A DNA stretch of 64,000 nucleotides from Galaxea fascicularis. Its lineage: Eukaryota > Cnidaria > Anthozoa > Scleractinia > Euphylliidae. Position 1 is the stretch's first letter, and each line of letters begins with the position of its first letter. The translations under genes and the position numbers were made by a program. The stretch is from contig OX419343.1 in the NCBI GenBank assembly GCA_948470475.1, positions 20,509,321-20,573,320 on the forward strand. Direction: 5' to 3'. The notes under the pieces are model-generated. The model searched no databases. It saw nothing but the letters and a program-made list of their open reading frames with translations, and was not told the origin of the DNA. Below, piece after piece: positions 60,601-64,000 of this stretch.

Positions 60601-63600
60601 ATTGGAACTGCAATGAAATGAAAGGGATTTTGGTTGTTCAATACAATCGGGGTGTTCAATTCAGTAGCTGTCCTTTACTGTTCCGGAGAGTTCCTTTGAT
60701 CAATTCTGAGTTGCTTGTTTGTTGCTGTTTCCAGGACAGACTCGCCATTAGCCAAGCTTTACTCCACATCAACGCTAGAGCATCATCACTTCAATCATGC
60801 TGTTATTATTCTCAGCACAGAGGTAAGCGATGCAATAGGGAGTTTTAGCAGCGACGGCGAAAACGTCATTTCAAAATATAACGTCTTGTCTCTGTATCTC
60901 TTTCGCGATTATTCAAATTTGTTTAACTTGGATTTAATGCTGACGAACAATCCGGAAACTAAATTACTACGAACGGCGTTATAGCAAGGAAAAAGAAAGA
61001 CAACTTTGCTGTCATGCGCTCACGTTCTCGAGAAAACATAAAATTTGTTTTGTGGCGTTCTCGTTGCCATTGCCGTCCCAGTTGCTAAAACTCTCTTATG
61101 GAAAGGCGTCAACCTTTTCACTCCGACGATCTCAATATTAATCCTCCTTTTTGTTTGCCATACATTGCTTATAATAATAATTCTGAGAATTTGGTGTTTT
61201 ATTACACCCATTTCGAAATCACTCGTCATTCATGAAATCTGATTGGCTCTCAACGGTGCAATTTATTCCCAAATTGCACCATTTTATTTTCCAAATCACA
61301 TTTTTTTTAAGCCCATCAAAAATCAAAACTAGTTTTCCTGAAGTGAACATTAAATAAATATTAATATTTACAAGAACCTGTAAGGTTTCAAAATGGGTGT
61401 AATGAAGTGGTATTTGAACTTCGTGTCGTGCAATTTTGATACTCGTGATTTCAGACCAAATTGCACTCCACTCAGTTCAATCACCATTATAAATCAAACA
61501 ATCGCCCCTAGTTGATTTTTTCTTTATACTCATTACCTGTCTGCTTGACATTGTAATGATATCGCAAAACGCAATTACTTATTTGTCACTCCTGGGAGTG
61601 AAAGGGATAATAAGCCCAGTTTACTAACAAGACTTCGAATTGCCCTGCATATTGTATTCTTAACTTAAGTTTGTTTTGATAGGGCCACAACATTTTCCAG
61701 AAGCTGAATGCAGATGAATATAGACAAGTCATTAGTTACATAAAGCATTCTATTCTCTCGACGGATTTAGCTGTGAATTTCAGGTATGATCGTTGGACCG
61801 TATTGTGGTAAAGCAGTCTGCTTTTCTAGTTAAGTTTCAGTATGGCTAAACTTTGGTTTCAGTCAAGAGCGTGTAGGAAAAAAGAGATGTTGAGGATACC
61901 TTCCACTGGTGTAACCTTTTGTGTCTATATAAACAGTTGTATTGCAAATCCAATGCAAAAACTGCAAGGATTGCGTTGTGTTGCAAATCCTATGCAAAAT
62001 TAAAACTGCAAGCATTGCGTTGTATTGCAAATCCAATGCAAAAACTACAAGCCTGCACCCCGTGGATACTAACCACTAGTAATTTTCCGTAGTGGTGCTA
62101 TTTGATTTTTTTCTGTGGCGTAGAAACACTTTGCCAAATTACGGAATCTATCATTATTCCTCTTACAGGGTGTCAAGTTCCTATTTTTTTTTATTTTGTG
62201 GTCTGCCTCCTATTTTCTCCTATTTTTTCATGAAATTCCTAGTTTTTCCAATTTTTTTAGGGTCTTAGTAGGTACACAGAAACATTTTGAAATATTTGAA
62301 ATAAAATTGCCAGTAAAATTGATAGATTCTACAAAAAACTGAAACTTCATGTCAAAAAAAGACCAGTTTGAAGCCTTTAGAGTGATTTCTTCTGAAACTC
62401 GTGCCCAGACTTTCTCAGTGCTTTTGATTGTTGAAGTTCAAAAGCCGTGGTTGGCTTTTATTGTAAGGAAGACATACATTTGGTGACAGTGAACTTTGAT
62501 ATTGTTTTGGTTTGTCAAAAAAAATATTGTTGCTTATCATTCTCACTGTTTTAAAGGACTAATAAATCATCATCTTGTGAAGTATCTAATGAAATTTGGA
62601 ATCTGGTAATTGTTGTAGGATGAGTTGTGCTCGGTAACACAGGTGGTAACACTTGTTTTTGTTTATACGGCAATGAATTGTGGATGTATGCCATGGTGCC
62701 TGTTAAATATTTAAGCGTTGGGTTGTGGAACAGAGTTGCTGTTGGGAGTGTTGAGAGGATAGAACTCAAAGAAATCCTCCTATTTTTTTCCTATTTTGGG
62801 GTGAGAATTCCTATTTATTTCCTATTTTTTGGCCACTGTCATTCCTATTTTCCTATTTTGTAAGTGTCATTTGTCACTTGACACCCTGCTCTTAGTTCTT
62901 GGTTGTTTTCATTAGGAGAGTGTTAATAATTCGGGGTTACCTTGGTCGAGGAAAAGGGAAGACAGAACGGTTTCTTTTCAAGGTCAAGGAAAGCGTAGAA
63001 AGTTTGCCTCATGTCAGGGACCTCTGAGTCAGTGAAAAGACAGGGAATTATGTTTTTGACAGGCTATTATTTTTGTTAAACAGTTCATTATTGGCAAATT
63101 TAAAGTCCTCCAAAGAAACTTAATTTCAAAGCCTCGTCACTGAAGTTTATCATGCGAAAGGTTTGTCTGTTCTGGTCGGTGAGACGTTCGTGATAGATGG
63201 CAACTCCGAATTTAATATTTTGGTTATGGTGGGCGCAAAATGCTATTTACAAGAAATCTCACGTACTGCCATCTGTATTAGCGTCCTTTTTAATTGATTG
63301 TTGAGTCGGACAATCAAAACCCAGTACTCTGGCCAATCACGATATGAGCAAACGGCACAACAAACCAATCAGAACTAGAAGTAAATACATGTAACCGGCG
63401 TCAAGCGCGGGAAAATACGCGCTTGCAAGTCATAGATGGTTTTGGTCTTGCTTCCCATTGGTCGAGAAGGAGGCGGGCGTTTTGCTCATCGAACCAATCA
63501 CAGAGCGAAGTAAAAAACAGCCAAAGTCAAGGAGAAGTTACTATCGCCATATCGCTCAATCGAAAATCTGATGCAAAACATTGTGAATGCCTTCAATCTG

Positions 63601-63698
63601 TTTTTTTTTTTCTTGTACAGGCAGCGATCGACATTCTTCCCTCTTGTTGAAAGAGGATCCTTAGATACTTCTATCCCAGATCACAGAGACATGCTCAA
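37411..63698 (+). CDS. PDE11A: PDE11A-type GAF-A/GAF-B cyclic nucleotide phosphodiesterase (18 exons, 3' end outside window)
   Basis: Exons: 37411-38310, 41212-41301, 42863-42931, 43664-43753, 50892-51059, 52124-52188, 52869-52938, 53285-53332, 53892-53976, 54737-54804, 55532-55624, 56363-56413, 57251-57397, 58290-58397, 60290-60399, 60735-60822, 61683-61783, 63621-63698. All are GT-AG and in phase, giving 809 residues with the gene continuing. The N-terminal motif [20 protein letters not shown] is shared by PDE5/PDE11. RRYS (Ser102) and RKTKS (Ser158) are kinase-like sites. GAF-A spans about 200-370 ([14 protein letters not shown] signature), and GAF-B about 384-570. The catalytic domain starts near 600: [10 protein letters not shown] (His667, His671) and [10 protein letters not shown] (His707, Asp708) bind the metals. 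The stretch [10 protein letters not shown] and FEEQTSLD favour PDE11 over PDE5/6. An in-frame TAA two codons upstream fixes the start. The family hydrolyses both cAMP and cGMP. Intron 4 carries a young LTR retrotransposon. Confidence 0.92.
38311..40137. other. PDE11A intron 1, 5' part: nothing recognised
   Basis: The open frame of exon 1 runs 72 codons past the donor but has no family similarity, so the exon is taken to end at 38310 (GAG|GTTTGT), where exon 2 continues the GAF-A sequence. Confidence 0.55.
40138..40665 (-). mobile_element. Penelope-like element 3' fragment
   Basis: Minus strand reads [14 protein letters not shown], then [14 protein letters not shown] and [14 protein letters not shown], the C-terminal end of a Penelope endonuclease region. 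The order and wording match the element at 32590-34901 (LLTREAYW, LNPHGLNKRREL). The 5' part is missing. The following 3' sequence holds a hammerhead-like motif. Confidence 0.75.
40236..40261 (-). ncRNA. Hammerhead-ribozyme-like core
   Basis: Minus strand: CTGAAGA (matches CUGANGA), a 4-bp stem GCCC/GGGC with loop GAAT, then GAAAC. Stem III and the cleavage nucleotide could not be placed with confidence. It lies downstream of the Penelope endonuclease, where such motifs are known. Confidence 0.45.
40666..41211. other. PDE11A intron 1, 3' part: nothing recognised
   Basis: Non-coding; ends with a polypyrimidine tract and CACAG acceptor. Confidence 0.5.
41302..42862. other. PDE11A intron 2
   Basis: Contains a MITE-like element at 42350-42546. 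The 122-codon ORF at 41473-41841 has no family features. Confidence 0.5.
42350..42546. mobile_element. MITE-like element, ~197 bp
   Basis: 'tagtataaatctactag' is mirrored by 'ctagtggatttatacca' at the right end. A 'tctgattggct' motif lies just inside the left end. No clear target duplication. Confidence 0.55.
43850..43935. mobile_element. Fold-back repeat
   Basis: GTGATTTTGAAAGTTCTCAA is mirrored by TTGAGAACTTTCAAAATCAC. The surrounding sequence, into which the LTR element later inserted ('gaccaatcagaattgcgta'), looks like part of the same non-autonomous family. Confidence 0.55.
44075..44713 (-). repeat. 3' LTR
   Basis: Starts TGTTAC and ends GTAACA (short inverted termini). Read in element orientation it has TATATA at 44516-44511 (likely promoter) and AATAAA at 44171-44166 (likely poly-A signal), giving a plausible U3-R-U5. 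Alternating 'cacggcctccgccaa' and 'acgacctctgtca' units form a small internal tandem array at 44240-44380. Confidence 0.95.
44714..44727 (-). other. Polypurine tract
   Basis: Minus strand GAGAAGGGG followed by TTA lies directly before the 3' LTR, where plus-strand DNA priming is expected. Confidence 0.65.
44808..49340 (-). CDS. Gag-Pol polyprotein (Gag-PR-IN-RT-RNase H), 1510 aa
   Basis: A single ORF without frameshift. Residues 1-130 form a highly charged Glu/Arg coiled coil. Gag follows, with two CCHC zinc knuckles from Cys336 ([28 protein letters not shown]). Protease has DTGCSG at Asp461. Integrase: HHCC zinc domain from His652, catalytic Asp722, Asp782, Glu818 (DD35E spacing) and a GPF module (WKGPFEV). 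Then comes RT with YWDD (Asp1245, Asp1246), then RNase H (TDASD, Asp1394; later EKEC and TDHE). Every catalytic residue checked is present, so the protein looks functional. Integrase lies before RT, the reverse of most Ty3/gypsy elements. The minus-strand ORF at 49046-49381 is a frame shadow. Confidence 0.95.
49491..49505 (-). other. Primer-binding site
   Basis: One base inside the 5' LTR, the minus strand reads TGGGGGCCTGTCCGT. TGG start fits complementarity to a tRNA CCA end. It resembles the tRNA-Pro type site (TGGGGGCTCGTCCG) with two adjacent bases exchanged. The tRNA assignment is tentative. Confidence 0.6.
49507..50146 (-). repeat. 5' LTR
   Basis: Identical by eye to the other LTR except for one extra G (in 'cactttgcttc', about 49894). 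Its TATATA is at 49949-49944. Confidence 0.95.
50152..50891. other. PDE11A intron 4, 3' remainder
   Basis: Nothing recognised except the paired phrase 'gagtcaccTattgt.aa.gtatccatagttaca' repeated at 50200 and 50250. Ends in a TTTCAACAG acceptor. Confidence 0.5.
51956..52071. mobile_element. Fold-back element, family of 4394-4659
   Basis: 'ttgtgattcaatttta' on the left is mirrored by 'aaattgaaccacaa', and 'gattttattttc' by 'gaaaataaaatc'. The left end matches the copy in the chimaerin intron. Confidence 0.6.
52255..52610 (+). repeat. Dispersed ~400-bp repeat, copy 2 of 3
   Basis: 'atagatgagc', 'gtaaccatgacagcc', 'caggcaccatcatactg', 'atacttaccc', and the closing 'gtttaacttggcctgaattgc' follow the same order as copies 1 and 3. 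It lies in a PDE11A intron. Confidence 0.6.
53740..53880 (+). repeat. TTAACCC-family repeat, copy C
   Basis: Shares 'atgagaataaaggaaatgat' with copy B and ends 'gggcttataagggttaac', complementary to the TTAACCC start of other copies. Confidence 0.6.
54225..54605 (+). repeat. Dispersed ~400-bp repeat, copy 3 of 3
   Basis: 'atagatgagcttggga', 'gcagggaggcatccatggcaa', 'gggcactgtcatactgacac', 'atacttacc', 'aatccgcaaagaatcgc', and 'gattaaccgtgcctaaattac' at the end, in the same order and strand as copies 1 and 2. Confidence 0.6.
54664..54720. repeat. TCTG microsatellite with TTGC tail
   Basis: About ten TCTG units then TTTC/TTGC units, forming the pyrimidine-rich tract just upstream of the exon 10 acceptor (54736). 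Confidence 0.9.
55023..55170. mobile_element. Near-complete palindromic MITE, ~148 bp
   Basis: CCATATTCATATTCTCGGTA and following bases through 'actggatct' are mirrored at the right end. Inner 'ctcttgtggggga' also pairs, so about 65 bp of each arm is complementary. Confidence 0.75.
55881..56000. mobile_element. PIF/Harbinger-like MITE, 120 bp, TAA duplication
   Basis: GGCCCGGTTCAAACGTCGAA is mirrored with one mismatch at the right end. It is flanked by TAA at 55878-55880 and 56001-56003. The arms extend nearly to the centre ('aatgcaaatgagaaaa'). Confidence 0.8.
56020..56243 (+). repeat. TTAACCC-family repeat, copy D
   Basis: GTTAACCCTTGAAACACTAA start, 'agtgatcagcatcaaatttc', and 'atcttagggttt' near the end: the closest match to copy A. 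Confidence 0.7.
56543..57000. repeat. Decayed pogo-like element (left end)
   Basis: TACAGTGGAAGCCCGCTCTA followed by repeated 'tacggaca' and 'cgctttat' resembles a pogo/Tigger end. A convincing right TIR was not found, so it is truncated or diverged. Confidence 0.4.
57901..57979 (-). repeat. tRNA-derived SINE fragment
   Basis: Minus strand carries a B box GGTTCGACTCC, preceded by 'agagcactgtaccagtatc' and followed by 'gcctgaattttttttt'. It lacks a full cloverleaf, so it is a SINE piece rather than a tRNA gene. Confidence 0.55.
58444..58654. mobile_element. TIR element, ~211 bp
   Basis: 'gagcgcttacaaaaaagtaa' and 'gaactggcc' on the left are mirrored by 'ggccagttc' and 'acttttgtaaacgccc' on the right. 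Confidence 0.6.
58875..59115. mobile_element. TIR element, 241 bp
   Basis: TACCCTGGTAGCAGAGTCGC is mirrored with a few changes by GCGACTTTCCTAGCAGGGTA. An inner hairpin 'tagataagtc/gacttatcta' sits near the right end. Confidence 0.65.
59940..60225. repeat. 21-bp minisatellite
   Basis: Nine or more units of the form gaggctgtgatcccagatcc(c) with 10-25% divergence. Because 21 is a multiple of 3, open frames are kept on both strands (VIPDPxA repeats forward, GSGITAS repeats reverse). It lies in PDE11A intron 14. Confidence 0.8.
60243..60285. repeat. CT-rich microsatellite at an acceptor
   Basis: Runs of CT form the polypyrimidine tract directly before exon 15 (60290), the exon coding for the HDLDH metal site. 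Confidence 0.8.
62166..62888. mobile_element. TIR element with CTCTTA duplication, 723 bp
   Basis: CAGGGTGTCAAGT is mirrored by ACTTGACACCCTG. CTCTTA flanks both ends (62160-62165, 62889-62894). Both subterminal regions hold clusters of 'cctatttt' words. CAGGG termini recall hAT elements, although hAT normally makes 8-bp duplications. Confidence 0.7.
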
Positions 63699-64000
63699 GT
63701 AAGTTATGAGTAGCTGCATGGCGAAATCACATTCCCAGAGTTTTTACAGCGAAGGCCGAGTCGTGCCCTCACAGTACCCATGTGTAGGACCCATTTTACT
63801 GTCTGGAGTCTCGTCCACACTCCAGTCTACGTTTGGAACAATCTACTTGATAATGTAGTTGGTGAGATCAAAGACAATGGCATGCAGTCTTTCAAGAGAA
63901 CAGTACATAAGCATTTGCTTGGCTCTCACCCTCTGCCCTAAGCTACTGTAGTCCAGCGATTGACCCATGGGGATGTCTCATATAGTGCACTTCCACCTAT
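63699..64000 (+). mobile_element. LINE RT C-terminal fragment in PDE11A intron 18
   Basis: Plus strand, ending in a stop at 63939-63941: VWNNLLDNVVGEIKDN then MQSFKRTVHKHLLG. This is the usual C-terminal signature (xWNxLP...FKxxLKxxL) of jockey/CR1-type LINE polymerases. Upstream frames are broken. The phosphodiesterase exon 19 lies beyond the window. Confidence 0.65.

Noticed and set aside
1..64000. CRISPR arrays, operons, prokaryotic-type terminators
   Set aside because: None seen; intron-bearing animal genes and eukaryotic transposons throughout.

Overview
This window is eukaryotic, from an animal. Genes are split into many short exons with GT-AG introns. The DNA is AT-rich, and introns and intergenic stretches are full of fold-back (MITE-like) elements, LINE and Penelope fragments and tRNA-derived SINE remnants. 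The repeat flavour (SINE at 15189, the TTAACCC fold-back family, the poly-C/poly-G linked elements) together with animal-type chimaerin and PDE11 genes suggests a cnidarian, most likely a stony coral or other anthozoan. That placement is inference from memory of repeat styles; no database search was possible.

There are three host genes. (1) 96-17204 (+): a complete chimaerin-type Rac GTPase-activating protein, 15 coding exons, 455 residues, SH2-C1-RhoGAP. All exon phases join and the reading frame closes. (2) 22056-23853 (-): a two-exon HIG1-domain (HIGD1-type) mitochondrial protein. Its upstream flank carries CRE-like sites and a C/EBP-like palindrome. (3) 37411 to beyond the right edge (+): a PDE11A-type dual GAF-domain cyclic-nucleotide phosphodiesterase. 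18 exons (809 residues) are visible, and the C-terminal part of the catalytic domain lies outside the window.

Mobile DNA dominates the rest. The clearest element is a complete LTR retrotransposon (44075-50146, minus strand) sitting antisense in intron 4 of the phosphodiesterase gene. Its LTRs differ by a single base, it has a 5-bp target duplication GCGTA, and a single uninterrupted 1510-residue Gag-Pol ORF. Its domain order is Gag-protease-integrase-RT-RNase H: Ty3/gypsy-type domains in a copia-like order, as described for the Gmr1 lineage.

Between HIGD1 and PDE11A (about 23.9-37.4 kb) lies a gene-free block. It contains two LINE remnants, a Penelope-like element arranged as a 900-bp inverted repeat around a decayed RT, several short terminal-inverted-repeat elements and homopolymer G/C tracts. 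A second Penelope 3' end lies in PDE11A intron 1. Both Penelope 3' ends carry hammerhead-like motifs.

Functionally, chimaerin (a Rac switch) and PDE11A (cAMP/cGMP breakdown) are both signalling proteins, while HIGD1 is a respiratory-chain factor. No operon-like or pathway link between them is implied by position.
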